Shown here: one piece after another, positions 25,513 through 34,345 of the stretch
How positions within the stretch are numbered: the stretch's first letter is position 1
Layout of the letters: each line of letters begins with the position of its first letter
From: Curvivirga aplysinae
GTDB lineage: Bacteria; Pseudomonadota; Alphaproteobacteria; UBA8366; Aestuariispiraceae
Direction of reading: 5' to 3'
Length of the DNA stretch: 53,208 nt
Assembly (NCBI RefSeq): GCF_009711445.1
Contig: NZ_SMMC01000208.1
Location: forward strand, 1-53,208
The notes under the pieces: generated by a model
The model's database searches: none
Told to the model about the DNA's origin: nothing
Seen by the model: only the letters and a program-made list of their open reading frames with translations
Position numbers and translations under genes: made by a program

Positions 25513-26922
25513 TTACGCCATCAAACGTTCATCTAATGGATAACTAGACATTACTTCATATCCATCATCCGTGATCAATACCTGCTCTTCTAATTTTACG
25601 CCTTCATGACCACCATGACGGCCCACATAACTCTCAACGCACACAATCATTCCAGGTTCCAAAACACCATCATAGCCATGATGTTCCCAATCCACAGGAT
25701 AACGAACAGATGGATATTCATCACATAACCCGACACCATGATAAAGAACCCCATATCGGTTCGGCAGGTAATCATCAGGCAAATTTTTGGCTTCATGGGT
25801 CATGTCATAAAAAGACATACCCGGTTTCAATATTTTTGTATTTGCCTCTATCTGTTCCACTGCCATTTGATAAAGATGGCGCTGCTCATTGGTGGGCAGA
25901 CCATCCCCACATAACCAACTGCGTGAAATATCGACGCAATAACCGTAGGAACCAATCAAATCTGTATCGAAAGAAACAAGATCTCCATCTTCAATGACGC
26001 GTGCGGATGATTCTTGGAACCATGGATTGGTTCGTGGGCCTGACGCCAATAAACGTGTTTCAATCCATTCGCCACCTCGGCGGATATTTTCTGCGTGCAA
26101 AATAGCCCATAAATCATTTTCGGTCATACCTACTTTCAGATTATCTTCCATGACTTTCATTGAAGCTTCACAGGCCACAATCGCACGGCGCATACATGTT
26201 AATTCATCAACGGATTTGATCTTGCGGGCTTCTTCCATCAAATCTTCGCCATAGATTACTTCAACACCATGCTCATTTAAAAATGGAATACCGTGAGAAT
26301 CTATCTGGTCAAAAGCTAAGCGCTTATTGCCGCCACCATATTGATGAACCAAATCAGCAGTGATCTTTGCCCATTTCTTTGCAAATTCTTCTGTACGCCC
26401 ACCTGCTTCAAAATAGAACCACGCCACGCCCGGATGTACTTCATCAACAACTTCAGAATGATCTGAAAGATGTTCACAATTATGGAAATCATATAAGATC
26501 ACCGGCCCATCCGTTGCAATAAAACAGGACCGCACAGGATTATGCGTTGTCCATAGTTGCATATTTGTAGTGTCTGTTGCATAGCGTATATTCAATGGGT
26601 CATAAAGGTAAACACCAGCCAGATCTCTGGCACGCAATTGTTCGCGAATACGTTCAATTCGATAATGGCGCATAGCAGATAGATCTGGCTCTAGAAGGCC
26701 TGCGGCAGCCCATTCATCTTCCGCTAATTTTCCATAACCAATAACATGTTGATTGTGATTTGCCGCTTTTTGTCGCGACCATGCTTCCAAAGCTTCATAG
26801 CCAGCATCTGGCCCAGGATGATCTGGTATTTCGAAAGGTGCAATTTTTCTTTTATGGCGTGAAAATCCAAAAATTGATTGGATACGGACATTGGTCGTCC
26901 CTCCCTCTAATTCCTGTATCAT
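25513..26922 (-). CDS. M24 metallopeptidase-fold protein, DddP-like candidate DMSP lyase
   Basis: About 469 residues from the ATG at 26922. The pita-bread domain has the DddP pattern: F-D-T-D with Asp and Asp two apart, a third Asp ten later (Y-C-V-D-I-S-R), Y-G-V-L-Y-H-G-V-G-L-C-D, then C-V-E-S and K-L-E-E. Spacing matches Roseovarius/Ruegeria DddP: Asp295, Asp297, Asp307, Tyr366, His371, Asp377, Glu406 and Glu421 all have counterparts. L-N-I-R-Y-A-T-D-T-T-N-M-Q-L-W and H-A-E-N-I-R-R-G-G-E-W-I-E are also DddP-like. DddP cleaves dimethylsulfoniopropionate to acrylate and dimethyl sulfide. An M24 enzyme acting on another compound remains possible. The exact start is unsure: the strongest ribosome site is before an out-of-frame ATG at 26891 (see findings). 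Confidence 0.65.
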   Translation of the reverse strand: MIQELEGGTTNVRIQSIFGFSRHKRKIAPFEIPDHPGPDAGYEALEAWSRQKAANHNQHVIGYGKLAEDEWAAAGLLEPDLSAMRHYRIERIREQLRARDLAGVYLYDPLNIRYATDTTNMQLWTTHNPVRSCFIATDGPVILYDFHNCEHLSDHSEVVDEVHPGVAWFYFEAGGRTEEFAKKWAKITADLVHQYGGGNKRLAFDQIDSHGIPFLNEHGVEVIYGEDLMEEARKIKSVDELTCMRRAIVACEASMKVMEDNLKVGMTENDLWAILHAENIRRGGEWIETRLLASGPRTNPWFQESSARVIEDGDLVSFDTDLIGSYGYCVDISRSWLCGDGLPTNEQRHLYQMAVEQIEANTKILKPGMSFYDMTHEAKNLPDDYLPNRYGVLYHGVGLCDEYPSVRYPVDWEHHGYDGVLEPGMIVCVESYVGRHGGHEGVKLEEQVLITDDGYEVMSSYPLDERLMA

Positions 26923-27185
26923 TATGCCTTTTTCGTGACATTTCACATTATGAAGGCGACTTTCTTATTATCCATGGATTAGTTGTTATTTTTCTTTTTC
27001 TGTAAATCTGAAAAAAACTAATGTCGGATATCGAATTTTTTCACGAAATTGGTGAAAGGAGCTTCTCCATAACTGATCAGTGAAAAGGGCGACAAGATTT
27101 TATTCCCGTTTTTTATTAGCCTTGTTGATCAAATCCCCCTATCGTCACTGCCATAAAAACAACAAATTGAATAAGGGAGAAGAGC

Positions 27186-28046
27186 ATGCCACAAACACCA
27201 CATTATCAAGAACCATCCGATGCAAAAGAACGTCGCGCACAAAAGCCAATCATTTGTTATGATGTCGATTGCGTACCTGCTTATGAAAAGGATTTTTATG
27301 AAAATGCCCGTGCCAATATGGTGAAGGTAGATGAAGTGACGGTACCGCCACGTGACGGAAAAACATTTCATGTCCCTAAAGGACATTTCTTCCGCATTAA
27401 CAGTGTAGAGGGGCCCCAGGTTGGTGACTTAAATTTGTTCAACGCCCATAACATGCAAGAACGTTTCTTTAGTGGTAAAACCCGCCAATTACACGCCACA
27501 CATGTGTCAACTGGGGATCGGTTATGGAGTAACCTTCCTTATCTACGTCCACTTGCAACCATTACACATGATACGTTGGATTGGTATGGCTGGGATGAAG
27601 ACGGTGGTGGTGTCCATGACGTAATCGGAACACGCTGTGATCCCTATACGAACCATATGCTCAAGGGCGTGGATTATAACCATTGCTGTCACTCAAACTT
27701 AACCCGTGCGGTTGTTGAGGGCACTGATATGACCGTTGATCAAGCAGAACCAATTGTTCACGACGTTTTAAATGTTTTCATGTGCACAGGCTTCACCAAA
27801 GACACCCATCAATATTTCATGAAAGCCAGCCCAGTTCGTCCAGGTGATTTTCTAGAAATGTTTGCGGAAATTGACTTAGTAGGGGCATTATCAACATGTC
27901 CGGGCGGGGATTGTGGCAGCAGTCATTCAGATGACAGTACAGCTTGTTATCCCTTACATGTGGAAATCTTCAAACCGGCTGATGGCGCGCTTGAAGGATG
28001 GCAAGAATCCCAAGCAAGTGGCTATGGCGGCAAGCACGGATTATAA
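27186..28046 (+). CDS. DUF1989 (urea carboxylase-associated) family protein
   Basis: A 286-residue DUF1989 protein. The family core is visible as V-P-P-R-D-G-K-T-F-H-V-P-K-G-H-F-F-R-I, E-G-P-Q-V-G-D-L-N, and a Cys-rich part: R-C-D-P-Y, H-C-C-H-S-N-L, and C-P-G-G-D-C-G. Relatives next to urea carboxylase are required with it but their reaction is poorly defined; no urea carboxylase is in this window. The gene is divergent from the DddP-like gene with a 239-base gap. AGGGAGAAGAGC precedes the ATG. Cys and His content suggests a bound metal. Confidence 0.8.
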   Translation: MPQTPHYQEPSDAKERRAQKPIICYDVDCVPAYEKDFYENARANMVKVDEVTVPPRDGKTFHVPKGHFFRINSVEGPQVGDLNLFNAHNMQERFFSGKTRQLHATHVSTGDRLWSNLPYLRPLATITHDTLDWYGWDEDGGGVHDVIGTRCDPYTNHMLKGVDYNHCCHSNLTRAVVEGTDMTVDQAEPIVHDVLNVFMCTGFTKDTHQYFMKASPVRPGDFLEMFAEIDLVGALSTCPGGDCGSSHSDDSTACYPLHVEIFKPADGALEGWQESQASGYGGKHGL

Positions 28047-28206
28047 TCCCGATTAACAAACTGGTTTCAATGCGACATGGATCATTAATAAGGTCGCATT
28101 GAAGCCAGAAAAACTTATAATTCATACTTGAAAAAAAACAATAATTACCCGACATTTATGCACCGGAATTGGAGCTTACAATCACTTGATTGATTGGGTA
28201 TGAAAC

Positions 28207-29121
28207 ATGATGAATCGTCGCCTTTTACCTTTGAACTCTCTTCGTGCTTTTGAAGTAACTGGCACGCGTCATAGCTTTACCAAAGCTGCTGAAACTTTAT
28301 CAGTGACCCAAAGTGCGATTAGTCGCCATGTTATTAACTTAGAAGATCTTCTTGGGGTGAAACTCTTTGAACGTCGCCCACATACATTAGAATTAACAGA
28401 ACAAGGTAAAGCGTTGCTTCCTGCGTTAACGCACGCATTTGATACTTTAGAAGAAGCTTTAAACCGCTTACAAAATGAAGAAACGTTAATCCCTCTTAAA
28501 GTCTCTTTTCCGCCAACCTTTGCTCATTATGGTGCAGCCCCCTTACTAACGGAATTTCAGAACGAAAATCCTGAAATTACATTGCATCTAAGTACACCGC
28601 GACGGCCAACGGAGTTGCGTAAAGATAATCTGGATTTAGCCGTTATTTACTCAACGCCTCAGGTGTCTGATTATGTAATGGATTTACTATGGCAAGAAAA
28701 AATAACACCGCTTTGCCATCCCTCATTACTTTCAGAGGATGACATAGATAAACTGGATGTTGCTCAGATCATATCCAAAAACCAAACGGTTCACGTCAAA
28801 ACCGTGGACGGCCCCTTTATGACTTGGGATAATTGGTTACGAAAAAACGGATTAAGCAAAGACACCCAGACAAGTCCGGTCTTCGATACTGCGCATCTGG
28901 CCGCCCAATATGTGATTTCAGGCAATGGTATTTTCATTTCTGACCCTAAGTTATTCGCCAAAGAGATAGCAGCAGGCCAACTCATTGCTCCATTCCCGGA
29001 ACTGATCCATGAAAGTGGGTATGGATATTACTCTGTTTGTTTGCCTGAAGATATGAACCATTTTGCAGTTCAACAATTACGGAATTGGCTTATTGAACGT
29101 TTCTCAGATAAGGTCAACTAA
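28207..29121 (+). CDS. LysR family transcriptional regulator (GcvA-type)
   Basis: A 304-residue LysR regulator of the GcvA clade (P-L-N-S-L-R-A-F-E-V-T-G; helix-turn-helix about 8-65; R-R-P-H-T-L-E-L-T wing). It lies 160 bases after the DUF1989 gene on the same strand and is a candidate regulator of the DddP-like/DUF1989 divergent pair. Two adjacent ATG codons (28207 and 28210) can serve as the start. Confidence 0.85.
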   Translation: MMNRRLLPLNSLRAFEVTGTRHSFTKAAETLSVTQSAISRHVINLEDLLGVKLFERRPHTLELTEQGKALLPALTHAFDTLEEALNRLQNEETLIPLKVSFPPTFAHYGAAPLLTEFQNENPEITLHLSTPRRPTELRKDNLDLAVIYSTPQVSDYVMDLLWQEKITPLCHPSLLSEDDIDKLDVAQIISKNQTVHVKTVDGPFMTWDNWLRKNGLSKDTQTSPVFDTAHLAAQYVISGNGIFISDPKLFAKEIAAGQLIAPFPELIHESGYGYYSVCLPEDMNHFAVQQLRNWLIERFSDKVN

Positions 29122-29200
29122 TCTAGAAGTATTCTAAGTATAGTTCACAAAATCATCTATTCGGTATATGCTGTCCTTTAGATACAAAAGGATAAAGCCT

Positions 29201-30007
29201 ATGCGGATTGCTCAACATGGCTTAAAGATCATTTTGACTATTCTATGTTTGTTGTCTGTCGGTTTCGGCCTCAACAAAACTCTCCATGCGCATAATTCTC
29301 CTATTCTCGTATGCTATTCTACGGATCATTTCCCTCCTTTTATCGTTGGACAAGGGGAGAAGATCCCTAAAAACCCTGGCATCCAAATTGAATTACTGCA
29401 AAAAGTAATAGAAGCCGAAAAAACTAAATTCACCCTGATCCGTCGCCCTTGGAAACGCTGTCTAAAAATGCTTGAAACAGGGGAAGTCGACATGATACCC
29501 GGCGCATCTTTTCTAGAATCTCGAAGCAAATACGCTAAATATCCAAGAGATAAAACAGGCGCATTAGATAATGAACGCAAGTTTATCAAATCTGAATACT
29601 TAATCTTTTATAATATTCGAAATAATTCTGACTTAAGATGGGACGGAGAATCACTTTCAGGTGTAGAAAGGCATATAGGGGCAGAGCTAGGTTTTTCTGT
29701 CGTCACACATTTAATGGAAGATGGGTTTAATATATTGGAACTGGAAAATACTGCGAAAGGATTAGAGCTTCTGGAGAGGGGAAGAATCGATGCATTTGTT
29801 TCTTTTTTAAATCTGGTGAATCCAATTTTGGAAAAGAAAGATCATACTATAAAGCACTTCTCAAAACCCTATCTTAGCAAGAATTACTATTTAATTATGA
29901 GTAATAGTTTCTATTCGGCACATCCTGCATTATCTGAGCGAATATGGGATAGAATTCCTGCCGTAAAACGAGAAATGGCAGATTATCTAAATAAGAAATA
30001 TTTTTAA
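29201..30007 (+). CDS. Orphan periplasmic amino-acid-binding-like protein (SBP_bac_3)
   Basis: A 268-residue exported protein: signal peptide to about residue 29 (ending T-L-H-A-H), then a family 3 solute-binding fold starting V-C-Y-S-T-D-H-F-P-P-F. The ATG at 29201 follows AAAAGGA by nine bases and is preferred over an ATG at 29168. G-E-V-D-M-I-P-G in the first lobe is typical of the family. No transporter subunits are nearby. Ligand unknown. Confidence 0.75.
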   Translation: MRIAQHGLKIILTILCLLSVGFGLNKTLHAHNSPILVCYSTDHFPPFIVGQGEKIPKNPGIQIELLQKVIEAEKTKFTLIRRPWKRCLKMLETGEVDMIPGASFLESRSKYAKYPRDKTGALDNERKFIKSEYLIFYNIRNNSDLRWDGESLSGVERHIGAELGFSVVTHLMEDGFNILELENTAKGLELLERGRIDAFVSFLNLVNPILEKKDHTIKHFSKPYLSKNYYLIMSNSFYSAHPALSERIWDRIPAVKREMADYLNKKYF

Positions 30008-30017
30008 AATAAAAAGA

Positions 30018-30043
30018 ACCCACAGGAAGAGTAACCTGCGGGT
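30018..30043 (-). terminator. Intrinsic terminator for the MttB-DMGDH operon
   Basis: ACCC-A-CAGG (30018-30026) pairs with CCTG-C-GGGT (30035-30043) with one central mismatch. On the minus strand it runs into TTCTTTTTATTTT, ending the operon 30069-34129. Confidence 0.7.
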
Positions 30044-30068
30044 CTAGGTGTAGTGGAAGTTTGGTGAA

Positions 30069-32504
30069 TTAGCCGCGCATGCGTTCAGCTTTTGGATCAA
30101 ATGGTGGTTCGGTCAACAATGTTGCCGGACGACGTTCTCCCATAATCTCAACTTCAAATGCATTTGCAGCTACATCAGTGGCTACTTCACTTGGGACATA
30201 TCCCAAAGCCAATGATTTCTGTGTATGATGCGCATACCCACCAGATGTTACCCAGCCAACGGTTTTGCCATCATGCCAAATTGGTTCATCATTAATCACA
30301 TCTGCATCATTTACCTCAATATCCAGAAGAACCAGTTTCATCTTGCTGCCTTCTTCTTTCTCTTTCAGGGCCGCCTCTCGACCAATAAAATCTTCTTTTT
30401 GCACAGATACAAAACGCCCCATGGCAGCTTCATATGGACCATAAATCGGACGATATTCTGTAGACCAAGACCCAAAAGCCTTTTCCATGGAGAGGGATTT
30501 CAAGGCGCGACCTCCAAATAGTTTCAGGCCGAACTCTTCACCCGTTTCCATCAAAAGGTCGAACAAAGCGATTTGATATTCTGGTTTCACCCAAATTTCA
30601 TATCCCAAATCACCTGTGAAGCTAACACGCCCGACCAAGGCCGGGATCATGCCGATATCCATCTTGCGGATATCCATGAATTTCAAAGCTTCGTTGGATA
30701 GATCATCACGCACAAGTTTCTGTAACAAGGCACGAGATTTCGGACCTGCGATAGACAGGCCAAGCAAACCAAGCCCCAATGCATCAATGCGAACAGAACC
30801 ATCTTCTGGTAAATGCTGCTCAAACCAGCGCATATGATATTCTTCAGCAATACCAGTACCGATCACATAAAATTCGTCTTCGCCTAAACAGCCGACTGTG
30901 AAGTCACCGATTAAACCGCCTTCATAATTCAACATGGGCGCCAAAACCATACGGCCAATCTTAGGGGCCTGATTAGCAAAGATATAGTTGATCCAGTCGC
31001 GCGCACCAGAACCTGTGACTTTGTATTTCGCAAAGTTGGATGTTTCGATCATACCCACATCTTCACGAACCGCACGACATTCTTCGGCTACATGTTCAAA
31101 CGCATTAGAACGTTTGAAGGTAATTTCTTCAACAGGTTCAACACCTTCTGGTGCAAACCAAAGCGCATGTTCCAGACCATAAGACTGACCAAAGACAGCA
31201 CCACGTTCTTTCAAACGGTCATAGATGGGCGTCATCAAATGATTGCGGGCTGCGGGTAATTCTTCATTTGGATAAGAAATACGGAAACGTCGGGAGTAGT
31301 TTTCACGCACCTTGGCATTTGTATATGCCAAGGTCGCCCAATCCCCATAACGTGCCACATCCATGCCCCAGACATCAAATCCCGGATTTCCGTTGATGAT
31401 CCAATTCGCAAGCGCAAAACCAACACCCCCACCTTGGGAGAAGCCAGCCATGACACCACAGGCTGTCCAATAGTTAGTCAGGCCACGGATCGGACCAATC
31501 AATGGGTTACCATCCGGCGCGAAAGTGAATGGACCGTTGATAATTTGCTTAATACCTGCTTCGGCGAAAGGAGGGCAATGTTCAAAGCCAACAGCCAAGG
31601 AATCACTGATACGATCCAAATCAGGTGGCAGTAATTCATGACCGAAATCCCAAGGTGTATCAACAGGGGACCAAGGAATACCACCTTGTTCATATGTCCC
31701 CATCAACATGCCGCCACGTTCCTGACGCATATAAATCTCGCCTTCAAAATCGATGGCATGGCAAATTTCTTTACCTGTGCTTTCGTTGAATTCTTTTACT
31801 TCCGGCATATCGTCAGTCAAAAGATACATATGTTCCATGGCAAGAACAGGAAGTTCGATGCCAACCATGCGCCCGACTTCACGAGCCCATAGGCCTCCAG
31901 CATTAACCACATGCTCTGTGCGGATGGTCCCTTGTTCTGTAATAACATCCCAGCTGCCATCAGTATTTCAGCGAAGTTCTTTGACAGGGTTACGTAAGTA
32001 AATCTCAGCACCATTTTTCTTCGCGGCACCCGCATAGGCATAGGTTGTGCCGGATGGGTCCAAATGGCCTTCTTGTGGATCATACATTGCCCCTTCAAAT
32101 TGATCGGGGTCGATTAATGGAAACACTTCTTTGGCTTCTTCCGGAGTAATCAATTCTGTATCCATGCCAAGGTAACGACCTTTCGCATGCGCCAATTTCA
32201 AGAAATCCATACGTTCCTTGGTGCCGGCTAACATGATACCACCGGTTAGATGCACGCCACAGGATTGACCAGAAAGTTCTTCAATCTCTTTATAAAGTTC
32301 AATAGTATAGGATTGCAGTTTTGCCACATTCGGATCGCCATTCAACGTATGAAAACCACCAGCCGCATGCCATGAAGAACCTGATGTTAATTCAGAGCGT
32401 TCCACTAAAACAACGTCTTTCCATCCCAGTTTTGTTAGATGATAGAGGACACTACAACCAACAACGCCACCACCAATCACGACCACTTGTGTATGTGTTT
32501 TCAT
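30069..32504 (-). pseudogene. Dimethylglycine/sarcosine dehydrogenase-like FAD-GcvT gene with one in-frame TGA
   Basis: The whole frame encodes 811 codons, the normal length for DMGDH-type proteins that oxidise dimethylglycine or sarcosine and pass the methyl group to tetrahydrofolate. The N-terminal FAD domain has G-G-G-V-V-G (11-16) and the S-W-H-A-A-G site (H46) that carries covalent FAD in relatives. The C-terminal part is a GcvT (aminomethyltransferase) fold with D-L-G-Y-E-I-W-V. Codon 179 (31968-31970) is TGA between V-K-E-L-R and N-T-D-G-S-W, while the frame reads on cleanly on both sides. A single transition (for example CGA to TGA) explains it. It follows the MttB-family gene by 41 bases. 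Either a recent nonsense mutation, a sequencing error, or readthrough/split translation. Confidence 0.82.
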
Positions 32505-32545
32505 TTTTTAATTCTTTCGATCTTTAATTTTGTTCTTATGTTTGC

Positions 32546-34129
32546 TTAGAAATCAGAAGGCGCGCCGCCTTCGGCCTTGCGACGATCCACAAAGGCATTC
32601 AATTCTTCTTCGATTGCCGGATCAATGACTGGCTTTTCATACTCACTCAAAGCTTGTTTATAGATTTCACTTGCACGGGTTGTGGTATCTACGCGCCCTG
32701 CATCACGCCATGTTTCAAAATTGCGCCAGTCAGACATAAACGGACTATAGAAAGCACTCTTATATCGTGCCTGTGTATGGGCGGTGCCAAAGAAATGTCC
32801 ACCCGGCCCTACATCTTCCATCGCTTCAAAGGCAAGTGTCTCTTCGGAAACCTCAATTGGTTGCAGATATTCCGCCATCTGTTGAAGCATATCCACATCC
32901 ACCACAAATTTTTCGAAAGATGCACATAGGCCACCTTCTAACCACCCGGCACCATGCATTAGATAGTTTGCCCCCCCCATAATTGCGCCCCAAAGTGCCA
33001 TTTGGGATTCATAGGTTGCCTGAACATCAACACAATTAGACGCATTTACATTGGATGAACGGAATGGCACGCCATAATGACGGGCAAGCTGTCCACTAAT
33101 TTGGGCCGCGCGGGTATATTCAGGTGTCCCAAATGCAGGTGAGCCAGTTTTCATATCCACGTTAGATGTGAACCCGCCATAAACCACAGGGGCACCTTCC
33201 CGCACCATTTGTGCAAAGGCAATACCTGCTAAGGCTTCCGCATTTTGCTGGGCAATGGCGCCCGCCACTGTCACAGGAGACATGGCACCTGCTAATGTAA
33301 ACGGCGTTAGTACAACCACTTGATTACGTCTGGACATCTCAATGATACCCGTCAACATATGTTCATCATAAATAAGAGGCGAGTTCGCATTAATAACTGT
33401 TGTCAGGCTTGGTTCTTGATCAAATTGTTGATGCGACACGCCCCGGCCGATACGTGCGATTTCCAAAGCATCACGGTTACGTTCAACCCCAAGAGAATAG
33501 CAGCTGTATACTTTGTCGCTTAGGAGAGTGAGATCGCGCAAGCAATCCAGATGCCGAATGGAGGGAGCAATATCTGTTGGTTCAACAGGATATCCACCAA
33601 AGAAATGGATTGTGTTAAAATACTGTCCCAGTTTTACAAATTTCATAAAATCTTCGTAATTGCCGGAACGACGCCCCCCCTCTATGTCGCCAGCATTTGG
33701 TGCAGAAGCGACGGTAGAAAAGTTAACATTTTTCCCGCCAACACAAAGATTATGATTTGGATTACGTGCGTGCAGGATAAATTCTGAGGGTGCCTTATTT
33801 ACATATTTCATCACCAGCTCGCGACTCATCCTAACGCGAGTTGTCGTTTCATCCACCTTTGCGCCCGCCTCTTTCAAGATACTGCGCGCTTCGGGTAATA
33901 AGAAATTCATACCAATTTCTTCAAGGATTTTCATAGAAGCATCATGGATACGTTCAATAGCCTCATCTGAAACAACCTTAATGGGATCATAGACATTGAC
34001 CAGATTACGCCAAGGAGATTGGATAATCTTATGATTGCCACTATTATTACCTTCCCCACGCCCGGCGCGACGCCCACCTCTGCGCCCTGCACGTCCATTT
34101 GAGGTTTCTGCTTTGGTTGTATCCAACAT
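32546..34129 (-). CDS. Trimethylamine methyltransferase (MttB) family protein, non-pyrrolysine
   Basis: A 527-residue MttB-superfamily corrinoid-dependent methyltransferase. The barrel shows typical blocks such as D-E-A-I-E-R-I-H-D-A-S, L-L-P-E-A-R, G-G-Y-P-V-E-P and G-A-G-W-L-E-G-G-L. There is no internal TAG, so it lacks pyrrolysine and belongs with members such as MtgB that demethylate glycine betaine or similar quaternary amines, not trimethylamine. The N terminus (about 10-28) is rich in Arg and Gly. No corrinoid protein or methyl-tetrahydrofolate transferase gene is in the window. The FAD-GcvT gene follows 41 bases downstream, forming a demethylation operon. GGAATGAG precedes the ATG. 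Confidence 0.87.
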   Translation of the reverse strand: MLDTTKAETSNGRAGRRGGRRAGRGEGNNSGNHKIIQSPWRNLVNVYDPIKVVSDEAIERIHDASMKILEEIGMNFLLPEARSILKEAGAKVDETTTRVRMSRELVMKYVNKAPSEFILHARNPNHNLCVGGKNVNFSTVASAPNAGDIEGGRRSGNYEDFMKFVKLGQYFNTIHFFGGYPVEPTDIAPSIRHLDCLRDLTLLSDKVYSCYSLGVERNRDALEIARIGRGVSHQQFDQEPSLTTVINANSPLIYDEHMLTGIIEMSRRNQVVVLTPFTLAGAMSPVTVAGAIAQQNAEALAGIAFAQMVREGAPVVYGGFTSNVDMKTGSPAFGTPEYTRAAQISGQLARHYGVPFRSSNVNASNCVDVQATYESQMALWGAIMGGANYLMHGAGWLEGGLCASFEKFVVDVDMLQQMAEYLQPIEVSEETLAFEAMEDVGPGGHFFGTAHTQARYKSAFYSPFMSDWRNFETWRDAGRVDTTTRASEIYKQALSEYEKPVIDPAIEEELNAFVDRRKAEGGAPSDF

Positions 34130-34345
34130 ATGCTCATTCCACTTATCTTTATCATTGTTGGTCTTAGTGCTTAAGACAGACTAAAACCCTTTTAAGCCAA
34201 TACAGCTTGAACTTGGACACAAAGCAAATTCCTAAAATTTGAATGCGGTATTACTTTTTTGAGGCTCCCCAAATTTCTTTTCATGCCTAGGATGCATTCG
34301 CATCAATAAACTCGTTTTTCCGATAATTTATAAAGGCGATGCATT

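Noticed and set aside
25513-26922. Creatinase, suggested by sarcosine oxidase and DUF1989
   Set aside because: Creatinase lacks the M24 metal ligands, whereas all of them are present here with DddP spacing.
31968-31970. Selenocysteine at the in-frame TGA of the DMGDH-like gene
   Set aside because: No clear hairpin of the bacterial SECIS type follows the TGA, and this position is not a known active-site residue.
30069-32504. DmdA (DMSP demethylase) suggested by the DddP-like neighbour
   Set aside because: DmdA is a stand-alone GcvT-fold protein of about 360-370 residues; this gene has an extra FAD domain.
32546-34129. Pyrrolysine-containing trimethylamine methyltransferase
   Set aside because: The frame has no internal TAG, and no pyl genes are present.
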